Source: Planoprotostelium fungivorum (lineage: Eukaryota; Evosea; Variosea; Cavosteliida; Cavosteliaceae). From it: a stretch of 64,000 nucleotides of DNA. The position numbers were made by a program, and so were the translations under genes. Shown here piece by piece: positions 1 through 10,639 of this stretch. Under the pieces are notes generated by a model that did not search any database, was not told where the DNA came from, and saw nothing but the letters and a program-made list of their open reading frames with translations. Positions within the stretch are counted from its first letter, which is position 1. Each line of letters opens with the position of its first letter. The DNA is taken from positions 124,001 through 188,000 of the forward strand of contig MDYQ01000009.1 of assembly GCA_003024175.1 (NCBI GenBank). Direction: 5' to 3'.

Positions 1-515
1 AGTGGATAAATGTATGATGTGTGTGATGATATTCCATCTTTCTGTTGTTGGGTTTATGACGTCGTCTGTTTCCTGATTTGAAAAGATGTCACGGAGACGG
101 ACGATTGAATCGTGTCTATATGGATAACACACCATCTTCGATGAGATCATCGATAAAGACACTGGTCAGATGAAGTGCAAGCGTCGTTGCATAGAGGCCG
201 TTGGGTCGCATAGAAATGAAAACGAGAAAATTGGAAGAAATTACGACATTTTGCCATCTGATTCCATTTTTCGCCAAACACAACAAGAAGCAAGCTTCCA
301 AACCACCTCCACTATTCTTCGACATGCATGAGACACCATCCACATTTAGACGCCTCCCATTGAACTCCTGAGGCTATCACAGTGCATTGGAAAGAAGAGA
401 TCATTATTCCACTGAAGCACGAAAGCCTCTCACTTGGCCTTCTATCTCTGGTCAGAAGGAAAACATTCGATGAAACATGGACTCACTTCCAATTAGATGA
501 TCAGAGCCCATGCGG
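1..515. other. No supported gene (left edge)
   Basis: Only short open frames without recognisable domains or credible splice chains are seen. No RNA gene was recognised. Confidence 0.5.
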
Positions 516-776
516 AAAGAAGAACGATGAATCCTCGGCCACAACCACGTCGGACGTCAATGCACTCGTCGGGGATGAGATCCGCAACGACTGAAAACGA
601 AAAGACAAGGAGAAGCAGAATGAAAGATGTCTGTGGATCCTTGCGGTACAGCCGGGGAGGAGTCGTATCCCCACGCGAGCCCTCTGAATGGCATTCTGGA
701 TCTCTCAAATGACCCTATAGGCGAGGCGTAAGACCCTCGCTTGGGCGATGGGAGCTCTCCAAGTGCAAGGAAGTTG
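516..776. repeat. Diverged repeat, copy 1
   Basis: This stretch is repeated about 403 bp downstream at 919-1180 with scattered substitutions and at least one single-base length difference. It ends in a hairpin at 721-740 (arms GCGAGG and CCTCGC) followed by TTGGGCGATG in both copies. On the minus strand both copies can encode a hydrophobic stretch (FILLLLVFS), but the one-base difference shifts the frame between copies, so a coding role is doubtful. It could be a structured RNA, a decayed duplicated gene or a local tandem duplication. Confidence 0.75.
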
Positions 777-918
777 TGCGAGCGTGGGTTCTCTAGACAA
801 TGCTTCCATGATCAACAAGTCCCATAAACTCGGTAACCATCTCCCCTCACATATCATCTGATCCAGCTCCAGATCGAAAGACAAGTTCACACCGGACACC
901 CTCTACGTCTCTTCACGT

Positions 919-1180
919 AAAGAAGAACGAAGAAGCCTCAGTCACAACCACGTCGGACGTCAATGCACTCGTCGGGGACGAGATCCGCAGCGACCGAAGA
1001 TGAAAAGACAAGGAGAAGCAGAATGAAAGATGTCTGTGGATCCTTGCGGTACGGCTGAGGTGGAATCGTATCCCCAGATGAAGCTTCTGACTCGGCTGTA
1101 AGAGTCTCACATGACCCTATAGGCCAGGTGTAAGAACCTGGCTTGGGCGATGAGAAGTTCTGCAGTTTGAGAAAGTTGAA
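919..1180. repeat. Diverged repeat, copy 2
   Basis: Second copy of the 516-776 unit. Its hairpin at 1123-1142 has arms GCCAGG and CCTGGC, so the third base pair is C-G where copy 1 has G-C. The loop keeps GTAAGA. The compensatory change is visible directly and suggests selection for RNA structure, although two copies are a small sample. Confidence 0.75.
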
Positions 1181-1460
1181 AGATTCTGGGTTGTAAATGG
1201 AAGACGGATAGAGATCAACCGACCGCTTCACGGACAACTGCATCCTGATGCACTTTGGAATGGACCGAATAAAATACAAAGGCTATACGTAACCGTTCTC
1301 ATGTTTCATCCATTCAACTCGTCACGATCAGCACGCTCACGGTTGTCATCGAACACAGTCTGCTGTCCCTTTCGCTTAGAAACATTGCTCAATGTCTTAT
1401 ACAGGCAAGGAGGTAGCTGCTCACGTGACACGTTGTATAATGGTGCAAATAAACAGTTTG

Positions 1461-3777
1461 TCATCCTTCTTTATGTCTGCTCCCCTCTTGGTGCTCCCAC
1501 AACTTGTACAACTCCGTCCCCGTGTAATCGATCCCACTCGGTACTTTATGCTTCTGAGCGAATCGAAACCATCGTATACCACACGTCTGTCCCCACGGTT
1601 ATCATCCACTCCCTCCATCATCATCCATCATCATCCATCACATCCCATCGATGATGGTGCAATGAAGACGATCTCGATGATGATCATGATCATGTCCTCA
1701 CGTTACAAAAGTTTGTCGTTCCATCGATGCCCCTCCTCCAAAACTTTCCAGAAGGGTTCGCCGATCTACACCACGCGCAGTTTCCGAACCTGCCTCCCTT
1801 CCTCTCCAGGGGCTTCGCTTTCGTCTGATTCTCCATCAGATTCCCACGGATTCTCCATGGATTCTCCATCACCTCCTCTTCGTCTGACTCGTAGGTGACG
1901 ATCGGTACGTAAGCGGCTTCTTCGTCCTCCTGCCTCGTTGTAGTGAGTCGAAATAGAAACAATTCACCTCTGCAGAGTCCCTCAGGCTTCGTCTAACGGC
2001 CGCGTGGATCTGTTTGAATGTCTCCCGGTCGATCTTGTAGTGAGAGATGATCATGTCTGATATCTTGGGTGGAGTCGATCTACAACGGGTCATTTCGGAG
2101 AAACGGAGAAATGGGGTATACCTGGCGTTCGGATGATCGTGGAACCATTGGAGGAGGAATTCTGGGGGGTCAGTTTGAAATTTGAAATTGGCGGGAATCA
2201 CCTCTCGGCGTGGGGGGAAAGTGTCTGGTATCCACTTCCTTCACTTTCTTCTCTCTCTCGTTCTTTTCTTTCTCACGATTGTCTTCTTCCTATCTCTCAT
2301 CATTTTCTCTCCTTTTTTCCTTCTCTTCTTTTTTTTCTATACTTCTTTTCTCTTTTTCTCTTTCATTTTTTCTCCTCACCTTTATACTAGCCATATCTTC
2401 TTCAGGTAATATCTCCTGCTGCATGTCGGAATTTCAACGAGTTTTCTGCGACTTCTCACCTCGTCTGTCTTCTCTCCATCAGAAGGATAGACCAGCGTCA
2501 GATTTTGATCCAAGATCAAACGGTTCCTACAAGGGCCCATGGGATAACACCTCACGTTGTACACCCACTGCCCACTCTCCCCTGAATTCTCGTCGGAATT
2601 TCGTTTTACGTATCTCCTCACTCTGCACGATGAGATCGGGTAGCTGATGGAACTGATCGACACTGATGAGAGGGATGGATGGGTGCAACCTCTTTCTCTT
2701 GTCAGCACAAGTCATCCGATCGTGTGATCGTCAAAAGTGTGGGACCTGATTAGATCATGATGATGTCTCACTTCAGAGTAATCTGTCTCTCCCATGACAA
2801 AATTAGCATACAAACCCTCGTTACCATCGCTCTCGATCGTTACCTGCAGACCTTTTTCTTTCGATGAGAAAAATTTTCGAGTGATGATCGCATCGGTGTC
2901 GCACATGATGAGACAATGAGACTCACCTTCGTCTTTTAACGTCCAAATGAAATAAAAATTCAAATTCTCTGCCGTGAGAACCAACTCGGGAGAGCCATCG
3001 GAGGTCGCCAACAGACTATCCACGACCGGTAATTGCTATTTATAGGTCAGTGACGATCTACAACGAGCCTCTACCTTTCGCGCCCATTCCTTCAAGTTGG
3101 TCGCAGTATTCTGAAATTCTCAGAATCTTCCGTCTACAACTGTCTCACTTGGTTTGTCTGACCGTCATTTGATCTGTATTGATCTCTATCTTTGTACAAT
3201 GAATCGTGGCAGATCTGTCCTCCGCTCTTCACATCAATTCGCATCCCCCTGTGTAACGTTTCAAAATTCGAATCTCTTCGGGTGGCGGGAAAATCACCTC
3301 TCCTTCCTCTTCTGATGCATGGCACACAAATGGCGCTGTTTGACTTGCGAAGTGCAACCCACCGCCTGACAGACACTGTTTCCTCTTAGACTTCTCGTCA
3401 CCATGTTCATCTGTCTCACTTTGTCGATGCGTGATTGTTTCTCCGGTAAGAGAGAGGCTTTCGCCGATGACTGATCGGTCTCTCGCTGCTGGATCCTTGA
3501 TTCGATTGATCACTCGCCTCGTCCATCGCATCTCCGTTTTCTGATGGAGTGGCTGAGACGGAAGCAGGGGAGGAGGTGGGTGCCGGAGACGATACAGGTG
3601 CGGGAGAAGAAGAACCGACGTCGTTCTCTTTCATTTGGGTGGTTGCGGCTGAATTCTGCGGTGAGATCCGCGGTGAGATTTCGAATGATGCATCGACATT
3701 ATGATCGGTCGACGTGAGAGGATAAACAATGTGTGTGAAGAGAGAATGGGCTCACTCGATGCATCAGGTACTTCCAT
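1461..3777 (-). CDS. GATA-type zinc finger protein with a second Cys/His motif
   Basis: Fifteen exons, from the 3' end: 1461-1586, 1702-1824, 1873-1929, 1968-2079, 2122-2161, 2202-2289, 2380-2418, 2460-2526, 2576-2697, 2772-3035, 3075-3110, 3149-3248, 3298-3390, 3420-3648, 3756-3777. They sum to 1,518 nt (505 aa plus stop) in one frame. Near the C-terminus is a GATA finger: CAWC, 20 residues including FWRRG, then CNTCGIRW. The CX2C-X20-CX2C spacing fits the plant/fungal/dictyostelid class, which binds GATA sites in the nucleus. The N-terminal part is Ser/Pro/Ala-rich, followed by a second possible metal site (CQAVGC...LCAMH). A Lys/Glu-rich linker precedes a helical stretch before the GATA finger. 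The first ATG in the open chain was taken as start, so upstream exons are possible. The 48-nt intron at 1825-1872 is also open in frame and was called partly because it carries a recurrent intron motif. Target genes are unknown. Confidence 0.72.
1825..1872 (-). repeat. Intron element B (GATGGAGAATC) in GATA gene
   Basis: The 48-nt segment has two GATGGAGAATC/ATGGAGAATC units and GTGGGAAT. It is open in frame, so splicing is inferred from its donor, its acceptor and the shared motif. Confidence 0.55.
1930..1967 (-). repeat. Intron element A, inverted, in GATA gene
   Basis: 38-nt intron; CTACAACGAG lies just before the CAG acceptor, opposite to the usual orientation. Confidence 0.7.
2080..2121 (-). 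repeat. Intron element A at acceptor in GATA gene
   Basis: 42-nt intron ending CGTTGTAG, so the element itself supplies the 3' splice site; the flanking exon continues ATCG. Confidence 0.75.
2162..2201 (-). repeat. Intron element C in GATA gene
   Basis: 40-nt intron with TTCCCGCC next to the donor, then TTTCAAATTTC. Confidence 0.75.
2230..2400. repeat. Pyrimidine-rich low-complexity tract
   Basis: The plus strand is nearly all C and T. In the minus-strand GATA gene it corresponds to a Lys/Glu-rich exon (2202-2289) and the 90-nt intron 2290-2379. Confidence 0.7.
3036..3074 (-). repeat. Intron element A in GATA gene
   Basis: 39-nt intron with GGCTCGTTGTAGATCGTCAC starting six bases after the donor. 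Confidence 0.8.
3111..3148 (-). repeat. Intron element A variant in GATA gene
   Basis: 38-nt intron with GTGAGACAGTTGTAGACGG at its 5' end. Confidence 0.75.
3249..3297 (-). repeat. Intron element C in GATA gene
   Basis: 49-nt intron with TTTTCCCGCC after the donor, then TTCGAATTTTGAAAC. Confidence 0.75.
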
Positions 3778-4409
3778 CGGTTCGGTGGTCTCATTCTGTG
3801 TGTTCCCATCTGATGAGAGATCAGACACAAATGAACGCAGATCACCCGAGACGAAGCGAAATTAGACCAGGGTTTCTGTCTAAAACAGATCGGACGAAGA
3901 TGGACTCACCCTGCATTGAATATGATTCTGTTGTCTGTGTGATTCAGGTGGGAAGTGATGATTGTAACGGTCCTATCTCTGTCCCTCTATCAATCTATGT
4001 TGGAGATGGCCCGTGATCGAGTGGGCCCGCCTGTTTTCGAAAAAGTGTCGCCGAAATTTAGTTTCCCATTTTACGTCGACGCCACTAGCCAGAAGGCTAT
4101 CGACTCCATCACAACAACAGTAACATCAACATCTTAACTGCTCAATGACCACGCTTTCTCGCAAGTAATAGACGGTCGGTCGCGTCATCTCCAGAGATGA
4201 GATCGGTATGTCTTCAATATATTCACACAATGATATAGACATCACACGATCACTCTGAACAGTTTATTGTGACCTCTTCATGTATGGCGCGTTCCTGTGG
4301 GGAAGAGGGTGTTGTAGACGGGGGTCTCTTCTCGCGATGTCGACCTTCCGTTTGTCGACAAGCGAGCTTTCGTCCGCCCCCCGCACATCGGGCCCGCATC
4401 TCAAACATC
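3778..4409. promoter_or_regulatory. Divergent intergenic region
   Basis: Lies between the start codons of the minus-strand GATA gene and the plus-strand Rieske gene, so it should hold both promoters. A copy of the intron motif core (TGTTGTAGACGG) lies near 4310 in the presumed 5' leader of the Rieske gene and may mark an unspliced leader intron. No gene was supported. Confidence 0.5.
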
Positions 4410-5369
4410 ATGCAGTCAGTCTCTAGGGCAAGCAAGCTCTTCAGCGCCAGACCTCTCCCAGCCGTCCGCCGTCCAGTTGCCAACACCACTGTGACTCGTT
4501 CGTATCAAGGTGAGAATCATTAAGAAGATTCGGATCATATGGACCGGTCTTACATCGGAGGATAGGACCCTCTGCATATGAGAGAGGAAACCAGTATGAC
4601 AAGTTTTCTTTCCCAACTCACGCCTACGATGAGTCTAGAAGTCAACTGGGTAACTCAGGCACGAAAGCCTACGCCTACATGGTCGTTGGTGGAGGTTTAG
4701 CCGCCGGTGCCACGGGAGCCAAGAGTCTCGTTCAGTCCATGCTGTGTGAGTCGAGGGATTATCATTTTCCCGTGCATCACATTTCCATTTTAAACTCTCG
4801 ATGGAAAGAATGACAAAGAGGAGTCCTTCTCATTCCCATTACAGGCCATCTGTCTCCCGCAGGAGACGTCCTTGCCATGGCCAATCTGGAGGTCGATATT
4901 GCCCCCATCCCCGAGGGAACCACGACCACCTTCAAGTGGAGAGGAAAGCCCCTCTTTGTTCGTCACAGAAATGCCAAGGAGATCGAGCGTGCTTTGGCCG
5001 ACGATACGGCATCGAACCTGAAGGATCCCGCCAACGATGATACCAGAAGAAAGAAGCCAGAGTGGCTCATCGTCCTGGGTATCTGCACTCATTTGGGTTG
5101 TGTCCCTCTTTCCAATGCCGGAGAGTATGGAGGTGATGATGTCATTCCCCTCACATCCTCTAAAGACGCCCAGGTTGGTTCTGCCCTTGCCACGGTTCTC
5201 ACTATGATACGTCCGGACGTATCCGTATCGGTCCCGCCCCTCTTAACTTGGGTGAGTATCTTCATTCACCCTCATGCGAAGACCGTGCTGATGATGAACG
5301 ACAGAGGTCCCCCCTTACACTTTCCTCGATGAGACGAGGGTATTGGTCGGACAAGCTGATGAGGCCTAA
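4410..5369 (+). CDS. Rieske iron-sulfur subunit of the cytochrome bc1 complex
   Basis: Exons 4410-4509, 4566-4745, 4845-5132, 5174-5251 and 5305-5369 give 236 aa in one frame. The protein carries the [2Fe-2S] cluster of mitochondrial complex III and passes electrons from ubiquinol to cytochrome c1. The N-terminus ([20 protein letters not shown]) is rich in Arg and Ser with no acid residue, as in a mitochondrial presequence. The single membrane helix is followed by the typical hinge. Both cluster motifs are intact: CTHLGC in exon 3 and [12 protein letters not shown] in exon 4, with the GPAPLNLEVP stretch behind them. Start chosen at the first ATG giving a presequence. Length is normal for the family. 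Confident assignment. Confidence 0.96.
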
Positions 5370-5742
5370 AAGATTCAAAATAAATCGAAAAAACAAGAAG
5401 AGGGGCATTATCGTGACATATAGAGGACGCGAGAGTGACACGTAGAGGGTGTGAGCGGTGAAAGTATTCAGAGGTTGAGTTCGACGAAGATCATCGCTTC
5501 TGCGAAGGCGGAGCTTTCGGTTGACAAAATCTTGGTATTTTCCCGTGGGGCGCAGAAACCCATTTTCTTTCTTCGGCATCATCAGGAGCATCGCTCTTCG
5601 GTCACTGCCAGCCGATATATTAATCTATTTCACACAGAGTGAGTTATATATTCTATATCGTTTATAGAGGAACCATCATCTTTGTAATCCTCTCCCGTAT
5701 TCACATTCGGGTCTGTCTTCTCACATTGAAAAGGACTCCGTT
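5370..5742. other. Intergenic spacer
   Basis: Rieske 3' end and presumed Rac promoter. Nothing else was recognised. Confidence 0.5.
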
Positions 5743-6669
5743 ATGATACAGACGGTCAAGCTCGTTGCAGTTGGTGATGGTGCCATCGGTAAGACTTGTC
5801 TTCTAATTGCATACACGACCAACAGCTTCCCGGAAGAGTGAGAGATATGCTTCGGACCATCCACTCAAAGATTGCAGATACGTACCCACAGTGTTCGACA
5901 ACTACTCTGCGAACGTTATGGTCGATGGAAAGACCGTATCATTAGGACTGTGAGTTCTCTCGATCGAATCGTCACCCATTAATTCGCACAACGTCTCAAT
6001 TCTAACAAATTATAGTTGGGATACTGCTGGACAGGAGGATTACGACGTGAGTAACGACATCACCCATATCGCCCCATTCATCCCCCACCTCTTCTCTTTC
6101 TCCTTCTGATATCGTGCCAACAGCGTCTGCGGCCTCTGTCTTACCCATCCACCGACATGTTCCTCATTTGTTTCTCTCTCGTCAGCCCGGCCTCATTCCT
6201 CAACGTTAAATCCAAGGTAAATATTATCTTCTTCTCCTCGACCTCACACCCTCCAGTGGTACCCAGAAGTCCACCATCACTGCCCCACCTCTCGTATCAT
6301 GCTGATTGGCACAAAGACCGATCTCAGAGATGACAAAGAAACCCTCGCCAAGTGAGTTCGGATGTCCATCGCCGTCGATGGACCTCCATCTGATCTTCAT
6401 TAGACTGGCCGATCTCGGACAGAAGCCCATCACACAACTGCAGGGAGAAGAGATGGCAAAGGAGATCGGGGCCGAAGGTTACATGGAGTGCTCTGCCCTC
6501 ACACAAAAAGGTAATGGCTCGTTGTAGATGGTGATTAAAACCTGCAGGTCTGAAGCAGGTGTTCGATGAGGCGATCAAGTTGGTCATATTTAAGAAGAAG
6601 CCTGCGGCTGCGCCCTCGGGCAAATCTTCAAAGGAGGGCAAAGAGAAGAAGGACTGCGTAGTGATGTAA
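5743..6669 (+). CDS. Rac-family small GTPase
   Basis: Exons 5743-5837, 5878-5949, 6016-6046, 6124-6216, 6257-6351, 6404-6510 and 6548-6669 give 204 aa. All nucleotide-binding motifs are present: P-loop GDGAIGKT (most Rac proteins have GAVGKT), switch [29 protein letters not shown] and CSALTQKG. The tail is Lys-rich and ends in the CaaX box CVVM, so it should be prenylated and membrane bound. Rac proteins control actin assembly, motility and phagocytosis. The C-terminal linker before the polybasic stretch ([17 protein letters not shown]) is about 10 residues longer than in metazoan Rac1, as in several amoebozoan Racs. The last intron (6511-6547) carries the CGTTGTAGA intron element. Confidence 0.95.
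6511..6547 (+). repeat. Intron element A in Rac gene
   Basis: 37-nt intron; GGCTCGTTGTAGATGGTGA follows the donor. Splicing is secure because the Rac frame requires it. Confidence 0.9.
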
Positions 6670-6888
6670 TAGAAAAAGTTTGGTCACGAGGTTTGTCTTG
6701 TGTAAGATGCATGTGACGACTGACGTGAGACAATCTATTTCGGAGTGGATTGGATATAGATGGAGGGTGGTCTAATCTTCTATGAATGAATGGTGTTGAA
6801 GACATTCGTCATAGGTGTTGTCTTCAACGCTGATGTTTAAGAAAAGAGACGAAAATGAAATTGGCGCCAAACAACGAGTCATATATAG

Positions 6889-8685
<1,797 letters not shown>

Positions 8686-8841
8686 GAGTAGAATACAAGA
8701 GTGTCTCACTTTGTCTCTCTTCTATTCTTTCGTCGATTCAGAAGAGTTTGTTCGCTTCTCGTGCTTCTGTTCCTATGTCTGTGATCAATGTCACGTTGAA
8801 ATTGATGGCCGCTTCTAACAAATTCCAATTGTCACACAACC

Positions 8842-8914
8842 GCTCTTATGGCGCAATCGGTAGCGCGTTCGGCTGTTAACCGAAAGGTTCCTGGTTCGAG
8901 CCCAGGTAGGAGCG
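8842..8914 (+). tRNA. tRNA-Asn (GUU), copy 1
   Basis: A 73-nt cloverleaf. Acceptor arms GCTCTTA and TAGGAGC pair with one G-T wobble. The anticodon loop is CTGTTAA (anticodon GTT), and the T arm is CCTGG-TTCGAGC-CCAGG. Internal A box (TGGCGCAATCGG) and B box (GGTTCGAGCCC) are intact. A T-run at 8919-8923 is the probable pol III terminator. No intron. Identical to the copies at 10092 and 10461. Confidence 0.97.
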
Positions 8915-9106
8915 ACTCTTTTTAGATTCGAGGCTTGAATGGGATTACATCTCAGAATATCCAATGGTGATGACGAACGGACTTCTCAACAGCCGCAATG
9001 AACGAAGACGTCGGTCAGAACGACTACGGTTACAACGCGCCCTGCATCTCATCACACTAGGAGGGAACAGTTCTCTCGTTTACGTAATTTATATCCTCTT
9101 CTGATC

Positions 9107-9917
9107 ATGTCAGTCGACAGCTTCACTGGCTGTCTGACCCATCATGATCTGCTTCTGACTGTTCGAGGATGGAGAGTCGATTCTGTTCACTTCATCTTGG
9201 ATCCGTATACGACAACAGACTTCATGCTCTCACGGTTCGATCGAATCGTACGGCTACTCTTGGCCGATCCTCGTGTGGATCCATCAAGAACAAACAATGA
9301 CAACATCATACAGGCAGACTTCCACGGTCATACCGAGATCATACGGCCATTGTCGTCCAACGTGCCTATGGATCCATCACATCAGCACGAACCATCACAC
9401 ATGGCAACCCATCTCTAACTCCTCGTGATTACGAAGAATTCTCACGAAGAAGGACTGAGGGATGTGGAGATCCATTCGCACCAGATAACGATGCCATCAT
9501 ACAGGCAGCCGAACGTCATCACATCGAAATCGTAGTTGCTCTTGTCCGATCCTCGAGTGGATCCATCGGTACGACACAACAGGGCAATTCGAGTTTCAAC
9601 GTGTGAACCCAAGATAATAGAGCTTCTCTTAGCAGATCCTCCTGTGGATCCATCAGCACGCGAGCAGAGTGCCGTCAGAAACGCATCGGAACAGGGTCAC
9701 GTCACAGCAGTACGGTTACTCTAGGGGTCGTGTGGACCCTTCAACACACGAGCAAGGTGCCGTCAGAGATGCAACACATAACGGTCATCGCAAGGTGGTG
9801 CAGTTGCTCACGGCCAATCCTCGAATGGATTCATCAGAAAACCATAACGAAGCCGTCCGAAACGCAGCGTCGAATGGTCATACCGAAGTGTTGAGCTTCT
9901 GTCTGTTACAACACTGA
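9107..9917 (+). pseudogene. Decayed ankyrin-repeat gene
   Basis: Ankyrin-repeat fragments with the LLADPRVDPS consensus recur in changing frames: around 9240-9330 (RIVRLLLADPRVDPS), 9540-9720 (LLLADPPVDPS, EQGHVTAVRLL) and 9730-9900 (NGHRKVVQLLTANPRMD, NGHTEVLSF). No splice arrangement was found that joins them into one open frame, and repeats are interrupted or truncated, so it reads as a broken member of a repeat family. It sits between two tRNA-Asn genes. A rapidly evolving functional gene with unrecognised introns cannot be fully excluded. Confidence 0.65.
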
Positions 9918-10091
9918 GGCCGTGAAGGCAGCATCAGAACCAGGAGACGACCAAGATGATGGTCCAATGTTGTATGTTTCATAGTCTGATGAGGCTTTCA
10001 AATGTGATAAATCACCCTCCTCTGACGCCATCTCTCAGGTGAACACAAAGGTCAACTATACTAACTCCTGATCTCATAAACTACAACAACC

Positions 10092-10164
10092 GCTCTTATG
10101 GCGCAATCGGTAGCGCGTTCGGCTGTTAACCGAAAGGTTCCTGGTTCGAGCCCAGGTAGGAGCG
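10092..10164 (+). tRNA. tRNA-Asn (GUU), copy 2
   Basis: Identical over all 73 nt to copy 1, including CAAC just upstream and ACTCTTTTTA just downstream. T-run at 10169-10173. Confidence 0.97.
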
Positions 10165-10460
10165 ACTCTTTTTAACGATGGACTTTGAACATCTTTTGTG
10201 AGCCGCTTGAGGTTACCTTGGCTGAAAATATGGTTGCAGATGTCTTCTTGATCTCACGAAAAACAGTTTTGGAATGGTTCAATTTCGGACGCGTGTTTTC
10301 ACTCAGAGGACGGTTTACATGAAGAGAGAATTTTGATTTAAAGAAAGCGATTCTATTCATCCTATGCATGCCGCGTTTTCATCGTGTTTAGCAAACAAAG
10401 CAAGCGTCCGATTTCTGAGGTTTTCAAAACTCTTGTCTCACGCTTGGGGAAAAAAATAGT

Positions 10461-10533
10461 CGCTCCTACCTGGGCTCGAACCAGGAACCTTTCGGTTAAC
10501 AGCCGAACGCGCTACCGATTGCGCCATAAGAGC
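10461..10533 (-). tRNA. tRNA-Asn (GUU), copy 3
   Basis: Identical 73-nt gene on the minus strand, facing copy 2 across about 300 bp. The run of A at 10450-10456 gives the minus-strand T terminator. Confidence 0.97.
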
Positions 10534-10639
10534 GGTTGTAATGCGGTTTATGACATGACACACATACATGATGAACTTGACATTGTAATAGTTGAGCGAA
10601 AAAGAGTGTTAAAACGAAGATGAGCCGACGAGGAAGAGT

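Noticed and set aside
2133-2647. Overlapping Ser/Phe/Leu-rich plus-strand frames
   Set aside because: They arise from the pyrimidine-rich tract opposite a Lys/Glu-rich part of the GATA gene.
8842-10533. A tRNA-targeting retroelement between the tRNA-Asn genes
   Set aside because: No polymerase, integrase or terminal repeats were seen; only ankyrin-repeat fragments lie there.
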